Source: Sycobia sp. Sy_11 (taxonomy: Eukaryota > Arthropoda > Insecta > Hymenoptera > Epichrysomallidae). From it: 64,000 nt of DNA. The stretch spans positions 841,271-905,270 of the forward strand of contig JACCIC010000216.1 of the NCBI GenBank assembly GCA_018907035.1, written 5' to 3'. The position numbers and the translations under genes were made by a program. Shown here one piece after another: positions 10,992 to 22,762 of the stretch; position 1 is the stretch's first letter; each line of letters begins with the position of its first letter. The notes beneath the pieces are model-generated. The model ran no database searches. It was not told the origin of the DNA and worked only from the letters and a program-made list of their open reading frames with translations.

Positions 10992-11695
10992 ATTTTGCTT
11001 GAATTTCAGTTGGCATCTCGGTATTCATATATTCACGGTATTTCATTGAAAAAACGAAAGTATACGAAATATGTAATATATATTGTATGTATATTATATT
11101 GTACATATTATATATACACATTATTAATACGGTTTCTACTGAGAAATATAGTATTGGCATGTACGGGCGGTTGATTACGATATCCTGTTGCTTCAAGACG
11201 ATTTAGATATGCAGTTGTGTATTCGGATGATAGAAAGCGATGTCGAATTGTCTCTGGGCGATTTCTACGGGAAATATTGTATTTAGTTGATAGAAAACGA
11301 CGTCCAGATATGAGGAAATCAAATTCTATAGGAAGATTCATGTTGAGACGGTACTCTTTCCGAACGACTTCTACGGGGAGTATTGTGTTTAGTCGTTAGG
11401 AAGCTATGCTAGCTTTCACAGGACGACTTCTACTGGGACTATCGTGTTTAGTGGGTAGGAAACAATGTTTAGGTATGAAGGGACAACTTCTACGGGGAGT
11501 TTCGTGTTCGGATGATAGAATGCGATTTCCAGATGATTTGGAATGGCTTCTACGGGGAGTGGCATGTATAGTTAGTGGAAAACGATGTCCAGATATGTCA
11601 TTACGACTTGTATGAAGAGATTAGTATTATATCATTCGAACATGACACTCCCAGCAAGAGTCGTCCCGGGTAACTAGACATTGTATTCTACTTCC
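10992..11695 (+). mobile_element. Helitron copy B, right part with 60-bp array
   Basis: Continues copy B after the retrotransposon (TTTTGCTTGAATTTCAGTTGGCAT) and runs through TA-rich sequence into the 60-bp array (about 11180-11690). The terminal hairpin and CTAG are missing: the array ends at about 11695 and a reversed Helitron end follows. The open frames 11217-11399 and 11406-11615 are repeat translation. Confidence 0.78.
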
Positions 11696-11699
11696 TGCC

Positions 11700-12013
11700 A
11701 CCTTGCCCCTCATAACATTCATTATTTGGGCTCGTCGTTTCTCCTTCATTGCTTTTAGATGTGTTTATTTCTTATTTTCTATTCGGACATTTTTCAGCAG
11801 TGTTCTGCAATTGCCGATAATCGACATGGCAGACGGACCTTGTTCGGGAACCTACTACAGTTCAATAAAACCAAACACGTTGTGGGCCCGTTTATCTTCA
11901 GTTGCTGTCAGATGGTGTAGAATATATGTTTCAAATTGAGAGCAATTGGTTCAATAGTTTTTTGTTCATTGTGTACAAACAAAAACGCTCTTTGTCTTTA
12001 TAAATTTGTATGA
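11700..12013 (-). mobile_element. Reversed Helitron 5' end (copy C)
   Basis: On the minus strand from 12013 one reads TCATACAAATTTATAAAGAC and then TTTGTTTGTACACAATGAAC, matching the 5' ends of the other copies. After about 60 bp the sequence diverges from them, so this is a related but distinct subfamily. TATGA pentamers flank it on the right (12014-12060), as at the other 5' ends. Confidence 0.7.
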
Positions 12014-12060
12014 GTATGATATTATATGATATGATATGATATGTAATGGTATGATATAAT

Positions 12061-13603
12061 AAGATTCATGTAACGTTTTTTAAACATGATCATTTTTTTG
12101 AAGCTTTGAGTTATGAAAGATACCATGACTTTTTTATACAACTAAAATACCCATAATCTGGCCAAATCTATTAGTTCATATACCTTAAACCGCTAAAAAT
12201 AAACAAACGACTACCTATTCCATAATAATTGTTTAAACAGCACGAGTGTTGAGGGAGGGAGCGAATTTGCTAGAATTGTTCTATTATCAGCTCCTTTACA
12301 TTATAATGGTGAATACTGTTGTAATTCAGTCGTTAATTATGATATTACTATTGATGAATAATCATTATATAACAGTATATCATAAGAAAACAATTACTAA
12401 TTTCTGAATTGAAAACTCGTTATATTACAATATATATTTTGATTATTAATCTATTATTCTAAATAGAATAATAGAAACAATTCTATCTTTTAGTTTCTTA
12501 ACACATTATGTTAACTAGTTCTTAAAAAAAAGAGTAGTAAAGATTTAGTAAAAAAAACATAGACAAAGGAAATATTTTAAAACATTGTCCAGAAATATTA
12601 AATGAAAATGTTGTATAAGCATATTAAATTTTCTGTTGTTGAGCATGCTATTTCAAAATTATAAAAAACAGTTGATATCAGATGCAATAATGTTTTTTAT
12701 TTCCTAAAACTGTAATGTTATATTTTAAAGAACAATGTCAACGGTTCGTTTTCTCAAGATGTGCCATTGCTCCGCTCAATGTTTCGAAGCTAATAAAATA
12801 TTTACGAGGTAACAAAGAAGAAGCTTTTAGCAGGGAATAATAGTACCTTTTCCGCAGACAACGAGACGGGAAAATATAATGAGGTCCCCCCCTCCCAAAT
12901 ACTAGGAAAACTTTTTCCAGCTCAGATTGCCTGTGCTTTACTATTCGCGTAATAAAGCTCACATAGTCGCACTTAAAGTTATCCGATTGTACTAGTTAAC
13001 AAACAGAAAATCACCGCAATAGCTTCAAGACAGTTTAGAACCCAGCGATACTATCTCTTGAAGGATGTTAACCCTCACAGCGATTGGCTAACTAATTTTC
13101 ATTCCACATATGATTAATTTCTGGCTTATATTATTAAATTTCCTAACAGGACCACTATAATCAACAATAATTGTATATTAAATTCATTGATTTTAATAGG
13201 AACAATTGAAAAACGGATAAAATAAACTAATTGTCTGCTTAAAAATTAAAATAACAAAGTAAATTATGTATTCATAAAGTACAAAAAATTAAATTTTTTG
13301 TTACAATAAGCATTGTACGTTTTTATTCGTATTGATATAAATCGTTAGAGTATAATTTTATATTAAAAAATGAATTAATTATGTACACATTTTTCTCGAA
13401 AATTGTAAATTTTAAGAGAAAATTCAGATGTTCTTTTGTTATTATTAGTTTTCGAATGATGATTCATTAATCAGTCAATAGGTCAAGTAGAACACTAAGC
13501 ATATAGTCAGACAGAAAGGAACTACAGTGAACGATTATCTCTAATTCTATATATAAAGAAAACTCGGGAGTTAAAGAGAATATAGTATAGCATCTCTATC
13601 TAG
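12061..13603. other. AT-rich intergenic DNA
   Basis: No gene recognised. The part at 12720-13100 is a little less AT-rich and contains GAGGTCCCCCCCTCCC, but no frame looks like protein and no splice pattern is evident. Confidence 0.55.
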
Positions 13604-13664
13604 GCGTAGGTGAGAGAGAGAGAGAGCGAAAAAGTGAATGAGAAAGGGAATGAGAGTGAGAGAG

Positions 13665-13734
<70 letters not shown>
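13604..13734 (+). repeat. GA microsatellite
   Basis: Nearly pure GA from 13672 to 13732 with imperfect GA-rich flanks to 13610. Related GA runs at 14212-14240 and 14275-14300 sit in the leader of the exon that follows. In insects such purine tracts are frequent near promoters; open frames across them are artefacts. Confidence 0.95.
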
Positions 13735-13739
13735 GATTG

Positions 13740-14208
13740 GGGAGAAAGAGAAAATGGGGAATATAGAACAATCAGGAGGGAAGAGATGGAGGGAGATTCA
13801 ATGGTGCGACGGCGCGCTATCAGAGCCTGAGAGATGCGCGTTTGTCTTATACGCGCTTAAGCGGCGGCGGCAATAGCAGCAGCATCTGCACAGACGGATC
13901 AGCCAGTCAGTCCAACAAGGACGTGCGGCATTCGCAGACGTAGCTTTACGCGTGAGCACGTGATTGCTCTTTCACTTACTGACTCGCTGATTTTATAATT
14001 TTCTCTTCGCCTATGAATTTGTGCATATCTAATGCAAGGTGTGCACTCGTCATTTACAGCATTGTGACGCTAGACTGATCTGTTGAGTCGAGTATTCTGT
14101 CCGTTCCAACGATTTTCAACGTGTCTGACGTCCATAGTAACAACTCCCGTATTGAAAGATCGGATGTGATTCGCATCCAAGCGATATTATCGAATTCATA
14201 AGGAACTC

Positions 14209-14239
<31 letters not shown>

Positions 14240-14398
14240 CGAACGGTAGATGTGTGTGCGTGTGTGTATGTGAGAGCGAGAGAGAGAGAGAGAGAGAGAA
14301 GAGTGAGGGGGACGACACTCAGGTAAGGAGACAGTGCTACGAGAGTACAAGTGCGAAAGATCGTTAGTTCGACAGAATCTATTTACAAAAGCGGGAGA
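13740..14398 (+). promoter_or_regulatory. Candidate promoter and 5' leader of the signal-peptide exon
   Basis: A CpG-containing stretch (GCGCGCTATC, ACGCGCTTAAGCGGCGGCGG) in AT-rich surroundings, just upstream of a coding first exon. It contains TCAGTC at about 13914, an initiator-like hexamer, followed closely by GGACGTG, a downstream-element-like motif, though the spacing is not canonical. An in-frame TAA at 14324 closes the frame above the start codon. Promoter assignment rests on position and composition only. Confidence 0.4.
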
Positions 14399-14471
14399 AT
14401 GGCTCGATTTGACAATAGCCTATCTTCACTGCCTGTTCCGGTACTGCTCGTCGTTTTACTTACCTGTATCG
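14399..14471 (+). CDS. First coding exon: signal peptide of a secreted or membrane protein
   Basis: ATG 14399 opens a 24-codon frame reading MARFDNSLSSLPVPVLL, then VVLLTCI: a short polar start and a strongly hydrophobic core, which is a signal peptide for the secretory pathway. The exon ends at a very good splice donor, CG then GTAAGTGAA at 14472, leaving a phase-1 intron. Signal-peptide exons ending in phase 1 are typical of modular extracellular proteins such as immunoglobulin-domain and receptor-channel proteins. The start is supported by A at -3 and an in-frame TAA 75 bp upstream. I cannot name the gene and found no convincing second exon within the window; the next exon is probably far downstream. 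The longer frame 14334-14576 overlapping it is a shadow. Confidence 0.68.
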
Positions 14472-17400
14472 GTAAGTGAAAGAATCTATTTCTCTATTGG
14501 CGTTATGTGCGTGACATTCCTCGATTTAAAGTCGAATCTGTCTTTAGACGCTTTTCGGCTAGGTTTTTATCTTTGAGGACAGCTCTTCCCGAATTTTTTC
14601 TGAAAGCGGTCAAAGTTTACTTTTGGAAAGGAAGAGTGGGTGGTGAAAATTATTCCAAAACATAGAAAAGGAGATTGACACATAGGATTTCAAATCATTT
14701 TGAAAGCCCGATAATGATGGAGTGTTATTACAAGGGAGCTGTATTAAATATTCTATTGTAAATTAAGACATAGCTTATCAAAAATGACAGTATTAGAGAA
14801 TAAAAATATTAACAATTGATAGTTTGTTAAGAAATTCTTTAGAGTAACCTCTATTTCAATTAAATTCTTTTGTTGATCTTATTCCTCAACTTTTTCTGTA
14901 TTAATTTTAAATTTGATGGATAATGTACGTTGTAGCTACATTACAAAACATAGATTTCTTATAACTTGTAAATTAAGACTAGAATAATTTCATTTTATTC
15001 GGAGATTAATCCGCCCTTAGCATTATTTTACATTTAACTTTAATTAAATCGTAATTATTAATTCACAATTCTATAATAGATATGGATAAATAATATTTGT
15101 AATCAATTTTCCTGAATGTTATACTATCCTCAGTTAAAATTTTTTTTTACAAATTTTTTGTCGTTAAAAAAGAGTATGAGAGAGATTGATAAATAAAATA
15201 GATAATTCATTATAATATGATGAACTAACATAATTGTTTTCGTGTTAAATTTTGAAAATTGTATAATCGATTGGTTGGCATACAGAAAAAACATCAGGTA
15301 AGTCTCATTATTTCGGCCGCCTCAAAAAAAAATTAATGTATATTATGCAAAGACTCGCGTATATATCAATAAGATCATTCTGTCAGTTTTCTGCGTAGTA
15401 CAGAAACATAAAGAATAAAAACAAAGGCATATAGAATAAAAATAAAGTTCAAGTACCTTCACTGACGCTTTAAGATTATTGTTGCTTTTATTTTTAAAAA
15501 GAAAATTCAAAGTATAATTTGTTGAATTAATAATTTTTAAATAATAATCAATTTTAGAGCGATAAGTACTTTTTAATTGCTAAATCGATAATTATAGAAT
15601 TAATTAATCTCTAGGTATTGAATATCTGCAAAGAACAATTGAGAAATTTATAAAATAAAGGAGTATCATGAAATTATAATTCAAAATATGATTTTAAATT
15701 TTATATCTTTAAATGAACTAATAGTAAACGCATTCTTAATGATAAATTTAATTAACGTGTTGGTATCGATAACGTTTATAGACGTTCTGTGTGAGTCTTC
15801 CAAATGCAAATAATGCCTATAGATATCTTATAGTTGGAAGAACGAAATATTTTTCATTGAGCGATGCAGATATTTTATTTTAATTTTTGTTAGAAGTGTT
15901 GGATATAAAAACGTAGTGTATTTTTGAGCACTTTCATAGATTTTTTTGTGAATGTTTACAACTTAAAAAATGTACAGTATCATTAATGAATTAATGATAA
16001 TTTTTTACTAAAATTTGAAATAAAATTATTTATGTAAACTATTTTTCTTATATAATATTTATAGTATTTCTAATAAACATTTAAAACAGTTTAAAAAATT
16101 TACGTGTAGTATTTTTATTCTAAGATTTAAATGATATTATGTCCTTATAATGAATGTATCATATGTTTCTATTCTACGATATTTGATTCTTAAAATTTAC
16201 ATTCATCTTGAACATGTTTATTGAAGAAATTTTACTTATACAGCATCTAAAATCTCAAAATATAATAGAGAAATTAATCACTCATGAATTTCAAATTGAC
16301 GTATAACTTTTTATTACAAAATTACTAAGTACCGTTGAAATGTACTTCATAAATTCAATAATTACAAAACGTTCAAGCATACGCAAAAAAGTATCTTAAT
16401 AATTAAAAAATTAAAAAGTTTTTTAATTTAATTTTAATCAACTATTTGACTAGCAAAATTCCAGTTCTATTCGAACTCAATAAGTTTTTTATAGATAAAA
16501 GGCAATTCGGTTATGGTTAAAGTCATCTTGAATCATTGCCCAATCCTGGTTGCGCTCTATCCATTCCCTTCCGTACGTTCTTTTTTGTAATAATTGTATT
16601 ATTTAGAAATAAGCGCAAAGATGTATCTATTTCCGACACAATGCTGTTCAGCTTGAAGAACCGAGCTCTGCGTAATGGTTATAATTTTAATATTGTTGAG
16701 AATAGATTTTGAATTTGTGAAACCGTAGTTAATAAAACGCGAAATATTTTCTCCCGTCTGAAATATATGTTTTTCGTAGTTTGTTTACATTTAAAATTTA
16801 TTATATGTATATAAAGAAACCATATAAATTAATAGTTTAAAATTTTCTGCGAACTTATTTGGCAATATTAAGCCTTTTGTATTATTTATTTATTATTTCA
16901 AATATATATTTAAAAAAGTTTAGTTATTTACAAAGGTAAAAGTAATGAAATGTATTTTGTTTTTGTGTTAAGCAAAATCTTTCTGTAAAGAGAAAATATT
17001 AGAAAAAATGTAAGAGTTTAATGTAAACGTTCAAAATGTATTTAAATTTAAAGAAAAGGGGTAAATATCGAGGTAAATATAGTTGTGATCTGCATGTTTT
17101 TTTATCCCAGACTAGGATTGAGTTGAATACACCTGAGGTTCTCTAAGGCACCACATCTAGGATCGACGCTGCCGTCGACCTGAGGTTGCACGTAGACTCT
17201 ACCTGGGATATTTTATCTTCGCTGAATATACGAGTCCCGTGTGCACAGGAATACCAAAATGGTTATCTGGTGCTGCATTTTTGCCAATCCTGAAAGGCAA
17301 ACGGCATACGCGTAAAAAAGAGAAAATAAAAGAAAGAAGCGAGAAAATGAAATAATGTGCTTTGCAAAAGGCGCGCGCCAGCTTTTAATCCACAAACGCA

Positions 17401-17667
17401 GAAGAGCGCGTTTTTTAGCCGCGAATACGTAAAAGTATCCCTTTTTGAACTATCAATAAAAAAAGCGCACCTATTTGGGTTACGAATGCAAAAACGCGCG
17501 TATTTTCTTAGACTCAATGAGAAACATATAATTTAAGCGCGCGAATATTAGAGTAATTTTCATTGATCGACTGCTGCCTTCGTTTTCCGACTTCTATTAG
17601 TTGTTCTCCTATGATATAGTACAGGGACTTGATTTGATATTTAGAATTTGCTAAAGTGGGGAAAGAC
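14472..17667 (+). other. AT-rich DNA, probable start of a long intron
   Basis: No coding signal. A GC-richer patch at 17100-17560 with several CGCG motifs and the imperfect hairpin ATCGAC-GCTGCC-GTCGAC (about 17161-17180) stands out, but its frames are not protein-like. Confidence 0.5.
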
Positions 17668-17787
17668 GCACGGAGAGAAAAAATAAAGTTAATTTTCCAA
17701 AACTTTTATGAGACTTTAATAAATAGTTAGGTAATTTGGTCACACACCCAAAAATAAATGGTTAGTACAAAATTTTTTTGTATACGA

Positions 17788-18040
17788 GGTGTGTTCAAAA
17801 AGTAACGAGAATTTTTAAATTTCGCGGGTTTGGAGAGTCCGCCACTTTTTTTATTATGTTGGTATGCATACTCCTGAAGTACGATAAGATTTTCAGCAAT
17901 ATCCATTGCTTACTTTTTAAGTCGCAGCCGCTAACGTGAGGCGTGTTTTTTGAGCTCGGCGATTTTCGTTTGTGAAAAAAAATGGAGCAAAGAATTTGTA
18001 TTCAATTGTGTGTAAAAAATGAAATAAAATGTGGCGAAAT
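17788..18040 (+). mobile_element. Mariner 5' terminus and transposase start (fragment)
   Basis: Begins GAGGTGTGTTCAAAAAGTAA, the same terminus as the reverse-strand copy ending at 48004 and the broken copy at 58305. About 200 bp of leader precedes ATG 17982 (MEQRICIQLCVKNEIK), which matches the start of the 47406-47801 frame. It is cut off after about 20 codons where the 151-bp repeat begins. Confidence 0.85.
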
Positions 18041-18044
18041 TTGA

Positions 18045-18195
18045 AAAAATGTAACTATAAATTGGCCGGAATGACCGTAAAAAACGTTACATGTTTTCCT
18101 ATTTACTACCTAACAAAGATACCCTGTTACTAGGTATCTTCATTTGAAAATTCCTTGTTTATACCTTAAAAATAGAATGCATTTCTACCAGGGTG
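18045..18195 (+). repeat. 151-bp direct repeat, first copy
   Basis: Runs from AAAAATGTAACTATAAAT to TTCTACCAGGGTGAA. It matches 20681-20833 in the same orientation with about ten differences. Confidence 0.9.
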
Positions 18196-18979
18196 AAGTT
18201 TGGAACCTTTATTTAATTCTAAAAAAATATAATACTGTATGTAGTTCATATATACATTGCGATTTTATAAATATTTCAAAGTTCTCTTTGAAGAATATTT
18301 ATCAACCTTAAAACGTTTATTTTTAAAAGACTGTGGAAAATATATATCATTATTAGATTGTAAAGAAAGCATAATTACAATTAAATCAATTATTTTTAAT
18401 GGCAATAAAATTTTGGAAATAGTGTTTAGTAAATTTTTGCGAAAATATTTCTATATTTTTCGTAGTATCGAAAATTTTGATAAATGAGAACGATCTTTCA
18501 ATTTTATCTCAACAATTATAAGATTATTATTATAGTAAACATTAAGATGTCTTCAAAATATATGATCACTTAAATTTAGAATATAATTTATTAACGATGA
18601 ATGATGTTTTAAAAGTTTCAGTTTCGTACCTTACATTGTTATATAATGATTTTTATTGTACACCAAAAACTTTGTACTAATTATTTTAATATTTTCATAA
18701 TTATAACAAAATTTATTTTTTCATCACTATGAATAAAAATTTCATCAATATGAATAAAAAATTAAAAGCAGTATTTCATTGTAAGATCATTCCTATTTAA
18801 TAATTTAAACGCGAATTCTAAAATGCACAATAAACATTTTATACCCTGGAAGAAATCTAACAATTTTTAATAGGTTGTAAAGTAGTTACTAGGTAGTAAA
18901 AATAGAATCAATCATTGTGGCTAAAAACAAGATAAATCTTATAATGCAAAATGTGAACGTTGTCAATAAAATTAAGAAA

Positions 18980-19045
18980 AAGGTAGAAACTAGGTTTAAA
19001 AACTAGTTAAAAACTAGGTAGAAACTAGGTAGAAACTAGGTTGTT
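18980..19045 (+). repeat. Short minisatellite, ACTAGGTAGAA units
   Basis: Four to six imperfect 10-12-bp units built on AAACTAGGTAG. The same word recurs singly at about 18890 and 20600, both within the inverted-repeat-bounded element. Confidence 0.8.
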
Positions 19046-19856
19046 TTTAATCTTGTTTCTGATCAGTAAATGAGCAATTTATTTCACAATTAATATTTAT
19101 ATAATGTTATAATATTATGTTGTTGATTTAATAAAAGAAAAATCATAAGATACGGAAACTCCAAATTTTAAAAATTACAAAGTAATAATGAAGTCTGTTT
19201 TTTGTTCGATTTTGTCATCAAAATTATACGTAAGAAATTAGTTTTGAAAATCTTTTCCTTTTATTATTTAACATCTAAAATTTCACATGAAGCAATTAAT
19301 TAAAAAATTCTATTCCTCGGTGTCGTATACCGACTTCAATTACTGGTTGTTAATTAATTATTCTATCCTATCCTATTTATTTATAAAATAAATAATATCA
19401 TTTGAAATTTTTGAATTTTTAGAAAATAAAATCAATTTGTTAAATTAAAAATCATGCTGAGTTCATAACTTTAATTCGTAACTTGAATTTATGGAGAGTA
19501 TATATAAGGCATATCTGATGATTTGCCATACCCGCAAGTGGTAAAACATTATCTTGGTTAGTATATAAGCCCGATTATGACTTCTCATAAGTATAACATA
19601 TATTGTATACGAATGTGTAGGCTATTGTTAATGCGTTGTATATGTATTTAGATGTATAAGGTATATAAAACCAACGTACTTATAAGTTACTTCAAAATTT
19701 TCCGAAATGAACTTGATAAACATTTATAATTAATTATTTAAAATAATGATTCAAGTCAATGAATTTATATAAGAAAGCATAATAACGATAGCAATTTTTT
19801 AGCTAGGTTATGTTATACCTCGCTTAACCTTGTTTTAAGATAAATTTTAGTCATAA

Positions 19857-19905
<49 letters not shown>
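19857..19905 (+). repeat. AC microsatellite
   Basis: About 24 uninterrupted AC units directly before the 5'-truncated LINE. Confidence 0.98.
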
Positions 19906-19906
<1 letters not shown>

Positions 19907-20540
19907 TGTGCTAAAAACGTGGAACGTCATCGTTCTATAGAAATATAGCAAAAACGATGGAATGATTCCAACAAAGGCCGATGGACTTATCGTATCCTTC
20001 CAGACATACCAAGATGGATCAACAGGAAACACGGGGAACTAGATTTCCACCTAACCCAGTTGCTGACTGGACATGGTTGTTTTAGGTTCTATTTCCACTG
20101 TTTTCACCTGGATAATAATGATTTCTGCCCCATCTGTCCGACATTGGTTGAGAATGCCGAGCACATATTAGTGAGCTGCCCTCGTTTTAGAACACAACGT
20201 GAGCACTTGATGAACACCATCAATAAGCCAATAAAACCAGAGAGCATTATATCAATAATGCTGGAATCTCCTGAAAACTGGAAGGCAGTAGCCAGTTTCG
20301 CAAGAGAAGTGATAATCAAACTTAGAAATGCCGATAGAATTAGGCGAATGGCCCAGGATGAATTAGGCTAGCTAATTCTATTTTAAGCTGCAGAGAACGA
20401 ACACCGAACCCCTGATCACTTGTGTGGATGGGGGACGTAGGGTAATGCCATAGGAAGAGGAGTCGTATAGGCGAATAGCCCCGCCGAAGTAATATTCTCT
20501 GATAGTTCCGGCGGGATGCTGGTTTCGAAGGAATAAAAAC
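19906..20540 (+). mobile_element. R1-like LINE, 5'-truncated 3' end
   Basis: The coding part (about 19945-20371) is the extreme C-terminus of a non-LTR retrotransposon ORF2: GRWTYRILPDIPRWI, then LTQLLTGHGCFR, and the zinc-knuckle-like CPIC..ENAEHILVSCPRF (Cys, Cys, His, Cys in order). This C-terminal motif is characteristic of the R1/I/Jockey group, and its arrangement most resembles the R1 clade. The frame is open to TAG 20371, so this is a fairly young 5'-truncated copy. About 170 bp of 3' untranslated sequence follow, including CCGGCGGGATGCTGG. The full ORF would have endonuclease and reverse transcriptase, both missing. Confidence 0.85.
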
Positions 20541-20680
20541 AACCTATTTTCTATTTTTAAAAATAATATCAGTTTCAATAGGTAAAACATACCTAGTTTC
20601 TAGGTAACTTTATTGGAAACGTAAAATATATTTACTCCAAACTAACTATTATAGCTATTAAATACCTAAAAAATAGCTTC

Positions 20681-20833
20681 AAAAATGTAACTATAAATCG
20701 GACGGAATGACCGTAAAAAACATGACATGTTTTCCTATTTACTGCCGAACAAATATACCTTGTTACTAGGTATCTTCATTTGAAAATACCTTGTTTATAC
20801 CTTAAAAATAGAATGCATTTCTACCAGGGTGAA
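20681..20833 (+). repeat. 151-bp direct repeat, second copy
   Basis: Second copy of 18045-18195, same orientation, ending CTACCAGGGTGAA. The pair brackets the LINE and minisatellite. There are no TG/CA ends, so it does not look like a classical LTR. Confidence 0.9.
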
Positions 20834-21431
20834 TATACTCGAAATAATTTTTTAATTAAATAAGTATATAAATTTATGTAAAATTTACAAAACTGTTCAA
20901 TGAAATTTAGTAAAGAGTGAAGTAAATTTTCTTGAAAATATAAATTACAAAACATTTTAGTTAAATTTACTACATGGTTTACTAAAATTTACAGAATTGC
21001 AAGTTTGTGGCCAAATTATTAAACTGATTTAGTAAAGTTTCGTACATTTTTTGTAACAATAACTTGTATTTTTCTCTCCGTGCAGGGCCTCGAAGTACAA
21101 AAAGTATAAATGCATGCGCAGGCGTAAGTCAGTCAGTATCTTTTTGAATTTTTGAATAGCACTAAATAGAGCTGGAAGTGAACATCAATTTATATATATT
21201 CCGTAAATAAATTACAGTTTTCGAAAAAATATGCAATTATTTATCCTGTAGTTAGCAAATACTGACTCAATATCTTTAGAAATTCTAGAAAGCGACTAAA
21301 TTGAGTTCACGGAAGAATCTGCTAAATAAAAACTTCATTATCTTTTTATATACTTCACAGATTTACTTGAAATTTTGAAATTATGCAAAAATTATATCCG
21401 ATATATGTATGAAAAAGAAATAGCTTGAAGC

Positions 21432-21584
21432 ATCTTTTTATACAGAAGCGACGATAAGTAAATTGCGGTAATTTATAGTAATATAAATTTTTATATATAG
21501 AGTTCTTTTTGCTTATATATTATTGAACTGTTTAAAGATGGATTAAATTATTATCTCGGGTGAAGCCGAGACGGGGGAGGCTAG
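21432..21584 (+). mobile_element. Helitron copy D, 3' end only
   Basis: Matches 6295-6444 and 40415-40568: TTTTTATACAGAAGCGACGAT, an AT-rich stretch, then the hairpin CTCGGGTGAAGCCGAG at 21555-21570, 10 nt and CTAG at 21581-21584 followed by T and TA repeats. Confidence 0.85.
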
Positions 21585-21597
21585 TATATATATATAT

Positions 21598-21672
21598 ATT
21601 CGTTGGGTGCATAAGTAAGTATCCAGCGTTTTTTTCCAAAATGTTAGGTTTTATTTTGAAAACACAGTTACC
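21598..21672 (+). mobile_element. Possible mariner terminus fragment
   Basis: CGTTGGGTGCATAAGTAAGTA resembles in layout the GGTTGGTGCAAAAGTAAT-type ends of some mariners, followed by a T-rich tract and GTTTTATTTTGAAAACACAG. There is no partner end. Confidence 0.35.
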
Positions 21673-22762
21673 TATCCTTATATATATATATATATAACAT
21701 TTTACAAAAACTATTTTTATATTATATAACTAAATAAAGTTCATTCGATTCATTATTCAATTGTACATCCGGACTGATTCAAATTTGATTTTTAGTTTGC
21801 GTAAAAAAATTATAATATTGGTTGTTATTTGGTGATTCTGCAAATAGGTGATTTCCATGATGCAGACAACATTTGAATACAAATATTTTTATTTTTTTCA
21901 ACGAACTTTGGAAAATATTATGATAGCAGTAATGGTCATTGTGGTTGTAGAATTTTTCAAAGATTCTGATAAAATTTGTTTCAACATTGCAAAAAGTAAA
22001 ATGAGAATGCAAAACAAAATATACGATTTATATATTCTTATTTCTGTTTTAATAATTCATAGTGGTGGTGGGATATCGGTATGGACCGCCTTCGAGGATG
22101 ATTAAACATAGTAATAATAATGAATAATATTATTATTAATATATTATTATTAATTAAAAATAGTTTTATACTTCCTAATTTCATTTTTAATACAGAATTA
22201 TGAGCGGAATTAATTTACATAATATATTTAATAGGTAAATCTGGTAAATATTTTTATCGGCCTTCCAGTTTTACAGTAAAATAATATAATTATAATCTTA
22301 ATTTTTTTTAATTACCCTCATAAAATATGAAATATAAAAACTACTACTAAAAATAATAAAAATAATAATAATAAATATTATTGTTAGCAATGATAATTTA
22401 TGAAGTCTATAATCGATAAAAGTATTTATCAATTTATTTTTTAATAGTCGACATAAGTACAATTTTAATGAAGAATATTGATAAAAACAAAAAAATATAC
22501 GAGCAGCTAAATTACTGAACATAAAGCATTTTCGAAGTTTTAAGAAATTTGAAAAAATATTATTAGTTGCCTATTTGATGACTTTCTCAAATTGTTGTTT
22601 TTTGCAGTTCGTCATTTTAAAACTTGTACCATTTAGGATTTTTATAAATTAATATCATATTAGATTAATATGTAGAATAATTAATTATAATTCTAAAAAA
22701 TAGGGATAACATGAGAGTTCATTTTTAATTATTACATAGATCTATAAAATAAGAGATTGTGT
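21673..22762. other. AT-rich DNA without recognisable genes
   Basis: Simple AT-rich sequence with ATT/AAT runs (22120-22160, 22330-22380). Open frames are short and not protein-like. Confidence 0.6.

Larger units (their letters stand above)
17668..21083. mobile_element. Nested element bounded by ~80-bp inverted repeats
   Basis: The left end (GCACGGAGAGAAAAAATAAAG, about 17668-17748) and the reverse of the right end (GCACGGAGAGAAAAATACAAG, about 21004-21083) share roughly 80 bp at about 70 percent identity by eye, including ACTTTA..TAAAT and AATTTGG.CACA. Inside lie a mariner 5' fragment, two 151-bp direct repeats, an ACTAGGT minisatellite, an AC microsatellite and an R1-like LINE tail. No transposase of its own is seen and no target duplication is clear, so the superfamily is unknown. 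The shared end could also come from two independent short copies in opposite orientation. Confidence 0.5.

Noticed and set aside
13571..13876. Coding frames across the GA tract on both strands
   Set aside because: Translation of a microsatellite into Ser-Leu or Glu-Arg runs.
14054..14350. 98-residue minus-strand frame
   Set aside because: Mostly antisense GA microsatellite (Ser-Leu runs) in the leader of the signal-peptide exon.
18045..20833. LTR retrotransposon bounded by the 151-bp repeats
   Set aside because: The repeats lack TG...CA ends, a primer site and a polypurine tract, and the interior is a LINE tail.
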